Made by a program: the position numbers and the translations under genes | Shown here: piece by piece, positions 56,012-64,000 of the stretch | How the letters are laid out: the number at the start of each line of letters is the position of its first letter | How positions within the stretch are numbered: position 1 is the first letter of the stretch | Origin: Ciceribacter sichuanensis | GTDB lineage: Bacteria; Pseudomonadota; Alphaproteobacteria; Rhizobiales; Rhizobiaceae | Reading direction: 5' to 3' | Length of the DNA: 64,000 nt | Assembly (NCBI RefSeq): GCF_024055605.1 | Contig: NZ_JAMXLX010000014.1 | Span: forward strand, 19,127 to 83,126 | The notes under the pieces: generated by a model | The model's input: only the letters and a program-made list of their open reading frames with translations | Databases searched by the model: none | What the model was told of the DNA's origin: nothing

Positions 56012-57688
56012 TCAGTTTCCAAGGATACCCGGGAGGCGGAGACCCTTTTCACGGGCGCAATCGAGGGCAATGTCGTAGCCGGCGTCGGCATGGCGCATGA
56101 CGCCGGTTGCCGGATCGTTCCAGAGCACACGACCGATCCGCCGCGCCGCATCCTCGGAACCGTCGCAGCAGATGACCATGCCGGAGTGCTGGGAATAGCC
56201 CATGCCGACGCCGCCGCCATGATGCAGGGAAACCCAGGTGGCGCCCGACGCGGTGTTGAGTAGCGCATTGAGCAGCGGCCAGTCGGACACGGCATCGGAG
56301 CCGTCCTTCATGGCTTCCGTCTCGCGGTTCGGCGAGGCGACGGAGCCCGAGTCGAGATGATCGCGGCCGATGACGATCGGGGCCTTCAGCTCACCTTTCG
56401 CCACCATTTCGTTGAAGGCAAGGCCGAGCCTGTGGCGGTCGCCGAGCCCGACCCAGCAGATGCGGGCCGGCAGACCCTGGAAGGAGATACGCTCCTTCGC
56501 CATGTCCAGCCAGTTGTGCAGATGCTTGTTGTCGGGAAGGAGTTCCTTCACCTTGGCATCGGTCCTGTAGATATCCTCGGGATCGCCGGAAAGTGCTGCC
56601 CAGCGGAAGGGGCCAACGCCCCGGCAGAACAACGGACGGATATAGGCCGGCACGAAACCGGGGAACGCGAAGGCGTTTTCCAGCCCCTCGTCCTTCGCCA
56701 TCTGGCGGATATTGTTGCCGTAATCGAGCGTCGGAATACCCATGTTCCAGAAATCGACCATGGCCTGGACGTGCACCTTCATCGAGGCGCGCGCGGCTTT
56801 TTCGACCGCCTTCGGATCGCTCTCCTGCTTTGCCTTCCATTCGGCCACCGTCCAGCCGGAAGGCAGATAACCGTGCAGCGGATCATGCGCAGACGTCTGG
56901 TCGGTGACGATATCCGGGCGCACCCCGCGGCGGACGAGCTCCGGGAAGATATCGGCGGCATTGGCGATAAGCGCGATCGACTTCGCCTCGCCGGCCCTGG
57001 TCCATTGATCGATCTTCGCCAGCGCCTCGTCGAGACTACCGGTCTTTTCATCGACGTAACGGGTACGCAGGCGGAAGTCGGCGCGGGTCTCGTCGCATTC
57101 GACGGCAAGGCAGCAGGCGCCCGCCATGACCGCCGCCAGCGGTTGCGCGCCGCCCATGCCACCGAGACCCCCTGTCAGGATCCACTTGCCCTTGAGATTT
57201 CCGCCATAATGCTGGCGACCGGCCTCCACGAAGGTCTCGTAGGTACCCTGCACGATGCCCTGCGCGCCGATGTAGATCCACGAGCCGGCCGTCATCTGGC
57301 CGTACATGGCCAAACCCTTCTTATCCAGCTCATTGAAATGATCCCAGGTCGCCCAGTGCGGCACGAGATTGGAATTGGCGATCAGAACGCGCGGCGCATC
57401 CTTGTGGGTACGGAACACGCCGACCGGCTTGCCGGACTGGACCAGAAGCGTCTCGTCCTCCTCCAGCGTCTTCAGCGTCGCGACGATGGTATCGAAGTCG
57501 TTCCAGGTGCGGGCGGCCCGACCGATGCCGCCATAGACGACCAGTTCGTGCGGGTTTTCCGCCACGTCGGGGTCAAGGTTATTCATCAGCATGCGCAGCG
57601 GCGCTTCCGTCAGCCAGCTTTTGGCATTGAGTTCCGATCCGCGCGGCGCGCGGACATCACGGATATTATGGCGCGGATTGGAGGTCAT
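56012..57688 (-). CDS. hutU: Urocanate hydratase
   Basis: A 558-residue NAD-dependent urocanase converting urocanate to imidazolonepropionate. Conserved VYGGIGRAARTWN at the start, NAD-binding GGLGGMGGAQPLA, the catalytic-region GLPARICWVGLGDRHRLG, and terminal HHGGGVGMGYSQHSGMV. Length is standard. Second reaction of histidine breakdown. Confidence 0.97.
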   Translation of the reverse strand: MTSNPRHNIRDVRAPRGSELNAKSWLTEAPLRMLMNNLDPDVAENPHELVVYGGIGRAARTWNDFDTIVATLKTLEEDETLLVQSGKPVGVFRTHKDAPRVLIANSNLVPHWATWDHFNELDKKGLAMYGQMTAGSWIYIGAQGIVQGTYETFVEAGRQHYGGNLKGKWILTGGLGGMGGAQPLAAVMAGACCLAVECDETRADFRLRTRYVDEKTGSLDEALAKIDQWTRAGEAKSIALIANAADIFPELVRRGVRPDIVTDQTSAHDPLHGYLPSGWTVAEWKAKQESDPKAVEKAARASMKVHVQAMVDFWNMGIPTLDYGNNIRQMAKDEGLENAFAFPGFVPAYIRPLFCRGVGPFRWAALSGDPEDIYRTDAKVKELLPDNKHLHNWLDMAKERISFQGLPARICWVGLGDRHRLGLAFNEMVAKGELKAPIVIGRDHLDSGSVASPNRETEAMKDGSDAVSDWPLLNALLNTASGATWVSLHHGGGVGMGYSQHSGMVICCDGSEDAARRIGRVLWNDPATGVMRHADAGYDIALDCAREKGLRLPGILGN

Positions 57689-57712
57689 GCGGGTTCCCCT
57701 GTCGAATGATCG

Positions 57713-58513
57713 TTATCGTTTGAGGCCGGGCGCGACGTCTTCGATACGCGCCAGAATGTTTTTGAGATGGATGCGGAGACGCGCGGCCTTCTCCTCGTCA
57801 TAGGCGAAGGGCGGCGCTTCCGTCTGAAGATGCGTGGATTGGGCAAGTTCCATCTGGATGGCGTGTACGCCTTCCTTCGGCCGACCATAGTGGCGGGTGG
57901 TCCAGCCGCCCTTGAAACGGCCGTTCAGAATGCTGGTGTAGCCGGAAGCAGAAGCCGTGGCATCGACAGCGACCTTCTCGATCTCCGGCGCGCAGGTGCG
58001 GCCCATATCGGTGCCGATATTGAAATCCGGCAATATGCCTTCGAAAAGGAAGGGGATGCGGGAGCGGATCGAGTGGCAGTCATAAAGGATGGCGACGCCA
58101 TGGATGGCCTTCACGCGCTCGATCTCGGCAGCGAGGGCGGCATGGTAAGGGGCGTGAAATGCCTCGATCCGACGAGCGGTCTCCGCCTCGTCGGGTGCCT
58201 CGCCTTGCCTCCAGATCGCCTTGCCGTCGAAATCCGTTTCCGGCACGAGGCCCGTGGTGTTCTGGCCGGGATAGAGGCTGAGGCCTTCGGGATCGCGGTT
58301 GGCATCGATGACGTAGCGATGAAAGGTCGCCCGAACCGTCGTCACATCCGCAAGCAGGCCGGCATAGAGCTCATGGATATGCCAGTCGGTATCGGCAAGT
58401 ATCCTGCCGTTGTCGTTGAGGCGATCCCAGAGATCGGCGGGCACCTCGGTTCCCGTGTGCGGGAAGCCCAGAATGATCGGAGAAGTGCCTTGGGTGACTT
58501 CGAATACCGTCAT
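57713..58513 (-). CDS. hutG: N-formylglutamate amidohydrolase
   Basis: A 266-residue zinc amidohydrolase (HutG/FGase family): PHTGTEVP, DTDWHIHELYA, ANRDPEG and YDCHSI motifs supply the metal ligands. It hydrolyses N-formylglutamate to glutamate and formate, the last step of the five-step HutF route. One base from hutH. Confidence 0.93.
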   Translation of the reverse strand: MTVFEVTQGTSPIILGFPHTGTEVPADLWDRLNDNGRILADTDWHIHELYAGLLADVTTVRATFHRYVIDANRDPEGLSLYPGQNTTGLVPETDFDGKAIWRQGEAPDEAETARRIEAFHAPYHAALAAEIERVKAIHGVAILYDCHSIRSRIPFLFEGILPDFNIGTDMGRTCAPEIEKVAVDATASASGYTSILNGRFKGGWTTRHYGRPKEGVHAIQMELAQSTHLQTEAPPFAYDEEKAARLRIHLKNILARIEDVAPGLKR

Positions 58514-58514
58514 C

Positions 58515-60050
58515 TCAGGCCTCCAGCTCCGGCAGCAGGCCTTCGGAGACGCTTGAAACGAGCGAACCGTCGGCCACCAGCGTACTCGCGGCCTGAAGAT
58601 CGTTAGCCATGTAGCGGTCGAGTTCCAGCGTCGGGATTGCCCCGCGGAGCGTCGCGATGACCTTCATGAGTTCCGGACTGGTTACCAGCGGTGCACGGAA
58701 TTCTACGCCCTGCACCGCCGCCATTGCCTCGATGCCGATGATGCCGAACAGGTTCTCGGTCATTTGCAGCAGCCGGCGGGCACCGTGGCAGGCCATGGAA
58801 ACATGGTCTTCCTGATTGGCGGATGTCGGCGTGGAATCGACTGAAGCAGGATGCGACATCTGCTTGTTTTCGCTCATCAGCGCCGCCGAGGTCACCTCGG
58901 CAATCATCAAACCGGAGTTCAGGCCCGGTTTCTTTGCGAGGAAGGCCGGCAGGCCATAGGAAAGCGCAGGGTCCACCAGCAATGCGATGCGTCTCTGGGC
59001 AATGGCCCCGATCTCGCACACGGCAAGGGCAATCTGGTCGGCGGCAAAGGCAACCGGTTCTGCGTGGAAGTTGCCGCCTGACACCACCGAATTGTCCGAC
59101 AGCACGAGCGGATTGTCGGTGACTGCGTTCGCCTCGATTTCCAGCGTGCGGGCAACCGAGCGCAGCAGGTCGAGGCAGGCGCCGTCGACCTGCGGCTGGC
59201 AACGTATGCAATAGGGATCCTGCACGCGTTCGTCGCCTTCGATATGGCTCTGGCGAATGACCGAGTTGTCGAGCAGCGCGCGAAGTGCGGACGCGGTATC
59301 GATCTGACCGCGATGGCCACGCAGCGTATGGATATCCGGATGGAATGGCGCCGAAGACCCCATGGCTGCATCGGTCGACATGGCTCCGGTGATCAGCGCG
59401 GCTTGAGCCGCCCGATGCGCCCGGAAAAGACCGGCCAGCGCCAGCGCGGTGGAGGTCTGCGTACCGTTGATCAGCGCCAAGCCCTCCTTCGCCGCCAACA
59501 CGGCGGGCTTCAATCCGGCCTTTTCGAGGGCCGCCGCACCGGACAGGCGCTCACCATCAAGAAACGCTTCGCCCTCGCCCATCATCACGGCGGCCATATG
59601 CGCCAACGGCGCGAGATCGCCCGAGGCCCCGACAGAGCCCTTCTCCGGGATGACAGGAGTGACGCCTTTTTCGAGCATGGCTTCGATGAGCCGAACCAAC
59701 TCCAGCCGTACGCCGGAAGCGCCGCGGCCAAGCGAGACCAGTTTCAGCGCCATGATCAGGCGCACGACATTTTCCGGCAGGGGCGCGCCTATGCCGCAGC
59801 AATGGGAGAGGATCAAGTTGCGCTGGAGCGTCGCCACATCGGCACTATCGATCTTGATGGAGGCGAGTTTTCCGAAGCCGGTATTGATGCCGTAGACGGG
59901 AGCATTGCCCCGCGCGATCTCGGCGATGCGCGCCGCGCCTCTCGCAATTCCGGCATCTGCGGCCCGGTCGAGCACCGCCGCCTGACCATCCCAGTAGATG
60001 GACATGAGTTGCGCGAGAGTGACGCGGCCTGGAACGAGCGTGATGGTCAT
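58515..60050 (-). CDS. hutH: Histidine ammonia-lyase
   Basis: A 511-residue MIO enzyme: Ala142-Ser143-Gly144 in GSVGASGDLAPLAHM cyclise to the electrophilic cofactor; Tyr in GINTGFGKL and the QDPYCIRC-like DPYCIRCQPQ are also conserved. It converts histidine to urocanate and ammonia. ATG overlaps the hutI stop (60047-60050). Confidence 0.97.
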   Translation of the reverse strand: MTITLVPGRVTLAQLMSIYWDGQAAVLDRAADAGIARGAARIAEIARGNAPVYGINTGFGKLASIKIDSADVATLQRNLILSHCCGIGAPLPENVVRLIMALKLVSLGRGASGVRLELVRLIEAMLEKGVTPVIPEKGSVGASGDLAPLAHMAAVMMGEGEAFLDGERLSGAAALEKAGLKPAVLAAKEGLALINGTQTSTALALAGLFRAHRAAQAALITGAMSTDAAMGSSAPFHPDIHTLRGHRGQIDTASALRALLDNSVIRQSHIEGDERVQDPYCIRCQPQVDGACLDLLRSVARTLEIEANAVTDNPLVLSDNSVVSGGNFHAEPVAFAADQIALAVCEIGAIAQRRIALLVDPALSYGLPAFLAKKPGLNSGLMIAEVTSAALMSENKQMSHPASVDSTPTSANQEDHVSMACHGARRLLQMTENLFGIIGIEAMAAVQGVEFRAPLVTSPELMKVIATLRGAIPTLELDRYMANDLQAASTLVADGSLVSSVSEGLLPELEA

Positions 60051-61297
60051 GCCGTAATCCTCCGGCCCTTGAAAACATGTGCATGAAGCGGATTGAAGCC
60101 GATGCGATAGACAAGCTCGGCAAGGCTTTCAGCATCCCATATCGCGAAGTCGGCGGACTTGCCGGCCTCGAGCGTGCCCGTCTCGTGCAACAGGCCAAGT
60201 GCGCGCGCGCCTTCACGGGTTGCGCCGGCTATGCATTCCTCGACGGTGAGGCCGAAGAGCGTCGCCGACATGTTCATCGTCAGTAACAGGGACGTTAACG
60301 GCGAGGTGCCGGGGTTGCAGTCGGTGGCAACGGCGATATGCACGCCGGCATCGCGAAGCAGGCCAACGGGGGGCTTCTGCTTCTCGTTGATGGCATAGAA
60401 GGCACCCGGCAGCAGCACTGCGACCGTTCCCGCCTTCGCCATGGCTCTGGCACCGTCGCCATCGAGATATTCGAGGTGGTCGCAGGAAAGAGCGCCATAG
60501 GAGGCCGCCATTTTCGCACCCCCCAGATTGGAAAGCTGCTCGGCGTGGAGCTTCACCGGGAGCCCCAACACTCTCGCCCTGTCGAACACGCGCCGCATCT
60601 CCTCCACGGAGAAGGCAATGCCCTCGCAGAAGCCATCGACGGCATCGACAAGGCCTTCCAAACGGGCCACTTCGAGACCGGGGAGGACGACATCGGTGAT
60701 ATAGTCGCCGTTGCGGCCTTTATATTCCACCGGCGCGGCATGGGCCGCCAGCCAGGAAGTGACGACGCCTATGGGGCGGATTTCCTGAAGCCTGCGCGCT
60801 GCGCGCAACATCTTCAGTTCGCCCTCGATGTTCAGTCCATAGCCCGATTTGACCTCGATGGTCGTGACACCCTCGGCGATGAGGGTATCGAGACGCGGCA
60901 ACGCGGTCGCGACGAGGCCTTCGACATCCAGCCCGTTGGTGGCGCGGACGGACGAAACGATGCCGCCCCCGGCTCGGGCGATTTCCTCATAGGTCGCGCC
61001 CTCGAGGCGCATCTCGAACTCGCGGGCGCGGTTGCCGCCATAGACGATATGTGTGTGGCAATCGACCAGACCCGGCGTGACCCAGCGCCCCTCCAGATCG
61101 ACGATCTCGAGATGTTCCGAAGTAACCGAAGGAAGATCGTTCTCCGCCCCGGCAAAAACGATGCGTCCGGCTTCGACAGCAAGGGCGCCCTTTTCGATAA
61201 CACCCAAACCGGCTGCACCTTCCCGAAGCGTCGCGAGGCGCGCATTGCGGAATATCCGTGTCGCCGCTTCCTGTTCGACAGATATTTCTCTTTTCAT
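60047..61297 (-). CDS. hutI: Imidazolonepropionase
   Basis: A 416-residue amidohydrolase-superfamily enzyme converting imidazolonepropionate to formimidoylglutamate. Metal-binding DCHTHIVYGG near residue 77, EVKSGYGL, KLHAEQL and TDCNPGTSP motifs. First gene of the hutIHGUD operon, with the promoter and a palindromic operator upstream. Confidence 0.96.
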   Translation of the reverse strand: MKREISVEQEAATRIFRNARLATLREGAAGLGVIEKGALAVEAGRIVFAGAENDLPSVTSEHLEIVDLEGRWVTPGLVDCHTHIVYGGNRAREFEMRLEGATYEEIARAGGGIVSSVRATNGLDVEGLVATALPRLDTLIAEGVTTIEVKSGYGLNIEGELKMLRAARRLQEIRPIGVVTSWLAAHAAPVEYKGRNGDYITDVVLPGLEVARLEGLVDAVDGFCEGIAFSVEEMRRVFDRARVLGLPVKLHAEQLSNLGGAKMAASYGALSCDHLEYLDGDGARAMAKAGTVAVLLPGAFYAINEKQKPPVGLLRDAGVHIAVATDCNPGTSPLTSLLLTMNMSATLFGLTVEECIAGATREGARALGLLHETGTLEAGKSADFAIWDAESLAELVYRIGFNPLHAHVFKGRRITA

Positions 61298-61324
61298 CCG
61301 CCCGAAACCTTTTCTTCCCGATCA

Positions 61325-61340
61325 ATATGTATATACATAT
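61325..61340. promoter_or_regulatory. HutC operator (palindrome) between hutI and hutF
   Basis: ATATGTATATACATAT is a perfect 16-bp palindrome whose core TGTATATACA matches the HutC recognition sequence known from Pseudomonas. On the minus strand it overlaps a likely -10 (TATACA, with TTGCCA at 61355-61350 as -35, 16-bp spacing), so binding would repress hutI; it also lies in front of hutF. Confidence 0.8.
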
Positions 61341-61411
61341 AGGAACGCTTGGCAAGCACCTTTTGTGAAGCACTTTGCGACTGCCGGATGGCAATGAAGG
61401 AGGACGACCCC

Positions 61412-62758
61412 ATGACGATCCTGTTTGCGGAAAGTGCGCTCACGCACGATGGCTGGCGGAGGAACGTGCGGATCGGCATTGCGGCCGGGCTTGTCTCGGA
61501 GATCCTTGTCGATGCCGAGCCACAACCCGGCGACGAGCGACATGCCGTCATCGTGGCAGGCATGGGAAACCTCCACAGCCACGCCTTCCAGCGCGCCATG
61601 GCCGGACTTGCGGAAATGCGCGGCCCTTCCGATGACAGCTTCTGGAGCTGGCGCAACGTCATGTACAAGTTTGCCCTGTCCATGACGCCGGAGCATGTTG
61701 AGGCTGTCGCCGCCCAGCTCTATGTCGAAATGCTGGAAGCCGGATTCACCCGGGTCGGCGAATTCCATTACCTGCATCATGACCGGAACGGCGAGCATTA
61801 CAGCGATATCGCCGAGCTTGCCTCGCGCATCGCGGGTGCGAGCGCGGAGGCCGGTATCGGCCTGACATTGCTTCCCGTCTTCTACGCCCATGCGGGCTTT
61901 GGCGGCCTTGCTCCTGCCGAAGGCCAGAGGCGCTTCATCAACTCTCCGGATTCGTTTTCCCGGCTGATGGATCGCTGCCGCGATGTTCTGTCACCGCTTG
62001 CCGGCGCGCGCCTCGGCGTTGCCCCCCACAGCCTGAGAGCCGTCACGCCTGAGGAACTAGAAGAGATCGTTTCGATTGCCGGCTTCGGACCCATCCATAT
62101 CCACGTGGCGGAGCAGACGAAGGAAGTCGAGGATTGCATTGCATGGTCCGGCGCCAGACCGGTGCAGTGGCTGATGGACAATGCGCCGGTGGATGAACGC
62201 TGGTGCCTCATTCACGCAACCCACATGGATGAGGCGGAGATCGACAGCATGGCCCGCAGCGGCGCGATCGCCGGCCTCTGCCCGATCACGGAAGCAAATC
62301 TCGGAGACGGGACCTTCGCGGCAAGGCGCTTCATCGAGCACGGCGGACGATACGGGATCGGATCGGATTCCAATATCGACATCTCACTGGCACATGAACT
62401 TCGCCAGCTCGAATATTCCCAACGCATTCTTCACCGATCCAGAAACGTGATTGCGGATGCGGGACAGTCGACGGGCCAGAGAATGTTCGCCGATGCCCTT
62501 CAAGGCGGTGCGCTCGCGCTCGGCGGAACGGACCGGATCAACACAGGAGAACGCGCCGATCTCGTTGCCCTCGACACCGGCGCCGTTCCCTTCCTTCAGG
62601 AGGCGCAGGTCATCGACCAGTGGATCTTTGCCTCGGGCGTCAGGGTTGACACCGTCTGGACAGCCGGAGAGAAGCAGGTCATTGCAGGGCGACATCGGAA
62701 GCGCGACGCGATCCGCCAGCGTTTCCAGACGTCGATGCGGGAATTGCTCGCTTCATAG
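61412..62758 (+). CDS. hutF: Formimidoylglutamate deiminase
   Basis: A 448-residue amidohydrolase-superfamily deiminase (HutF): metal ligands NLHSHAFQRAM, VAPHSLRAV, HIHVAEQ and GSDSNID. It converts formimidoylglutamate to formylglutamate plus ammonia, so the pathway uses HutF plus HutG and not the direct hydrolase. ATG 61412 was chosen for its GGAGGACG ribosome site. It is divergent from hutI. Confidence 0.95.
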   Translation: MTILFAESALTHDGWRRNVRIGIAAGLVSEILVDAEPQPGDERHAVIVAGMGNLHSHAFQRAMAGLAEMRGPSDDSFWSWRNVMYKFALSMTPEHVEAVAAQLYVEMLEAGFTRVGEFHYLHHDRNGEHYSDIAELASRIAGASAEAGIGLTLLPVFYAHAGFGGLAPAEGQRRFINSPDSFSRLMDRCRDVLSPLAGARLGVAPHSLRAVTPEELEEIVSIAGFGPIHIHVAEQTKEVEDCIAWSGARPVQWLMDNAPVDERWCLIHATHMDEAEIDSMARSGAIAGLCPITEANLGDGTFAARRFIEHGGRYGIGSDSNIDISLAHELRQLEYSQRILHRSRNVIADAGQSTGQRMFADALQGGALALGGTDRINTGERADLVALDTGAVPFLQEAQVIDQWIFASGVRVDTVWTAGEKQVIAGRHRKRDAIRQRFQTSMRELLAS

Positions 62759-62827
62759 CCTGCCCCGAAAACCATCACGACAGGGCCGGCCCGGCGCGGG
62801 TTCAGGGCTCTGCCGAGCGAGACGGAA

Positions 62828-63556
62828 ATGGCGAACATACAGGCGACCGGAGCAACACTTCACCAGCAGATCCTCAGCGAGATCGAAAGCCGGATCGTCT
62901 CCGGGGAATGGGCGCCGGGTTTCCGCCTGCCCTTCGAGGTCGATCTGGCGGAATCCTACGGCGTCTCGCGGATGACGGTGAACAAGGTGCTGACGCAGCT
63001 TGCCAAGGCGGGCCTCATCGAACGACGCAAGCGATCCGGCAGCTTCGTCGCCCAGCCGCAGGTGCAATCGGCAATTCTTGAAATTCACACCATCGCGGCG
63101 GAAGTCCGCTCGATGAACCAGGCCTATTCCTTCACCCTTCAGAGCAGGAGCATCCGAAAGGCTGGGCCATTGGATCGCGCGGCAATCGAGGTTTCGGCCG
63201 AGACGAGGTTGATCGAACTGCGCTGCGTCCACTTCGCAGGCGACGTGCCGTTCTGCACCGAAGAGAGGCTGATCAACCTCGACGCCGTTCCCGAGGCCGA
63301 GGATGCGGATTTCTCGGCGACGCCTGCCGGCGAATGGCTGATAGCGCAAACGCCCTGGAACGCAGCCGAGCACAAGATCTCGGCTGTCGGGGCAGACGGG
63401 CCCGTCTCAGAACTGCTCGATGTGCCTCCTCATACGCCCTGTCTCGTCGTTCAGCGCAGAACCTGGAACAGTTCCGGCCCGGTAACATCGGTGCGCTTCA
63501 CCTATCCGGGCGACAAGCATGCGATCGTCGCCACTTTCACGCCGGCTTCGGCCTGA
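62828..63556 (+). CDS. hutC: Histidine utilisation repressor HutC (GntR family)
   Basis: A 242-residue GntR/HutC-type repressor: winged HTH at 10-78 (AESYGVSRMTVNKVLTQLAKAGLI) and a UTRA effector domain (95-235) which binds urocanate. It represses hut genes through TGTATATACA-type palindromes; the one present is at 61325-61340. It is 69 bp after hutF and likely cotranscribed. Confidence 0.94.
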   Translation: MANIQATGATLHQQILSEIESRIVSGEWAPGFRLPFEVDLAESYGVSRMTVNKVLTQLAKAGLIERRKRSGSFVAQPQVQSAILEIHTIAAEVRSMNQAYSFTLQSRSIRKAGPLDRAAIEVSAETRLIELRCVHFAGDVPFCTEERLINLDAVPEAEDADFSATPAGEWLIAQTPWNAAEHKISAVGADGPVSELLDVPPHTPCLVVQRRTWNSSGPVTSVRFTYPGDKHAIVATFTPASA

Positions 63557-63606
63557 TTTGCATGCATCTGCGACGACCAGAGACCTCTTATACCAACGAG
63601 CGCGGA

Positions 63607-63888
63607 TCATGACCTGTGCGCCCATTGGCGCATTCCGATGGACATGATCTTCCACGGCTGATCGATCAGGGTTTTCCAAGCATGACAGCAGTGATCGACG
63701 ATATCTTCGTAGTCGTTGAAGATGCGGTTTGACAGCCAGTTGTCTCGCATGAACTGCGAAAGGTTCTCGACCGGGTTCAATTCCGGCGACCGCGGCGGCA
63801 GAGACATCAGGGTGATGTTGTCAGGCACCTTGAGCTTCGGCGTGACATGCCATCCCGCGCGGTCGAGAATGAGGATGACCTTGCCCCG
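63607..63888 (-). pseudogene. IS630-family transposase C-terminal fragment, truncated
   Basis: About 93 residues of an IS630-type (DDE) transposase: ILDRAGWH (second catalytic Asp), LPPRSPELNPVENLSQFMRDNWLS (catalytic Glu in the NPVEN block) and a complete C-terminus ending WAHRS. The N-terminal two thirds are missing; homology stops near 63888 where an IS3-family end begins. Upstream residues of the open frame (63889-63993) are the antisense of the IS3 element. Confidence 0.75.
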
Positions 63889-63889
63889 T

Positions 63890-64000
63890 TGACATAATCC
63901 ATTTTGAAGTAAGCTCTGGCCCATTGAGAGGACCAGGGAATGAAGCGCAACCGTTTCACGGACGAACAGATTATCGGCATTCTGAAGGAGCACGAGGCGG
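63890..64000 (+). mobile_element. Left end of an IS3-family insertion sequence
   Basis: Sequence changes at about 63890 (TTGACATAATCC...), then an untranslated stretch with GAGAGGACCAGGGA leading to an orfA start at 63940. It interrupts the IS630-type transposase. The exact boundary is approximate to a few bases; the rest lies beyond the window. Confidence 0.55.
63940..64000 (+). CDS. IS3-family transposase OrfA, N-terminus only
   Basis: Twenty residues are visible: MKRNRFTDEQIIGILKEHEA, the typical beginning of IS3-family OrfA with its helix-turn-helix (compare KxxRFTxEQIIxIL). AGGGA precedes ATG 63940. Cut by the right edge. Confidence 0.75.
   Translation, partial: MKRNRFTDEQIIGILKEHEA

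Overview
The window looks like chromosomal DNA of a Rhizobiaceae bacterium (Rhizobium/Agrobacterium/Neorhizobium type). The evidence is a three-loop anti-Shine-Dalgarno sRNA of the rhizobial alpha-r14 (NfeR1) type, the glpR-D-S-T-P-Q-U-V-K glycerol locus typical of rhizobia, PssD/PssE split glycosyltransferase subunits, RIME-like intergenic palindromic repeats, and uniformly high GC with strong third-position bias. No rRNA, tRNA or CRISPR array was seen.

Layout. 1-5.2 kb: a phosphonate monoester hydrolase/sulfatase-like enzyme cut by the left edge, an SDR oxidoreductase, the alpha-r14 sRNA, a GNAT acetyltransferase, and a secreted alkaline phosphatase behind a PHO box. 5.3-7.8 kb: a three-gene unit with a Tat-exported CxxC protein, a LolD-type ATPase and an FtsX-like permease with a His-rich periplasmic loop, possibly metal-linked. 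7.9-10.1 kb: phosphomannomutase and an orphan ParA ATPase. 10.2-21.7 kb: a complete chemotaxis operon on the minus strand (STAS-cheY-cheA-cheW-mcp-mcp-cheW-cheR-cheB) with a divergent soluble MCP-like protein. 21.9-24.6 kb: a DNA ligase-associated nuclease and an ATP-dependent DNA ligase.

24.6-34.7 kb: glycerol uptake and catabolism on the minus strand, with two matching DeoR-type operators (TTTCG-N23-CGAAA) in front of glpR and glpD. 34.8-40.3 kb: a dipeptide ABC transporter operon, dppABCDF. A RIME-like element lies between dppB and dppC, and a second copy at 42.1 kb ends in the stop codon of the next gene. 40.9-41.8 kb: two small secreted proteins, one Cys-containing and one nuclease-fold.

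42.2-55.4 kb: an exopolysaccharide locus in mixed orientation. It has a Wza-like lipoprotein, a Gly-rich secreted protein, an ExoP/Wzc-type co-polymerase kinase and its overlapping partner, a transglutaminase-like cysteine protease, an alginate-lyase-fold protein with altered active-site residues, a KTSC protein, an O-antigen ligase/Wzy-type protein, PssD/PssE, and a PPP-type phosphatase. This is the least conventional part of the window.

55.4-63.6 kb: histidine utilisation, with hutI-H-G-U-D on the minus strand and hutF-hutC on the plus strand, separated by a palindromic HutC-type operator. The right edge holds an IS630-type transposase fragment interrupted by the start of an IS3-family element.
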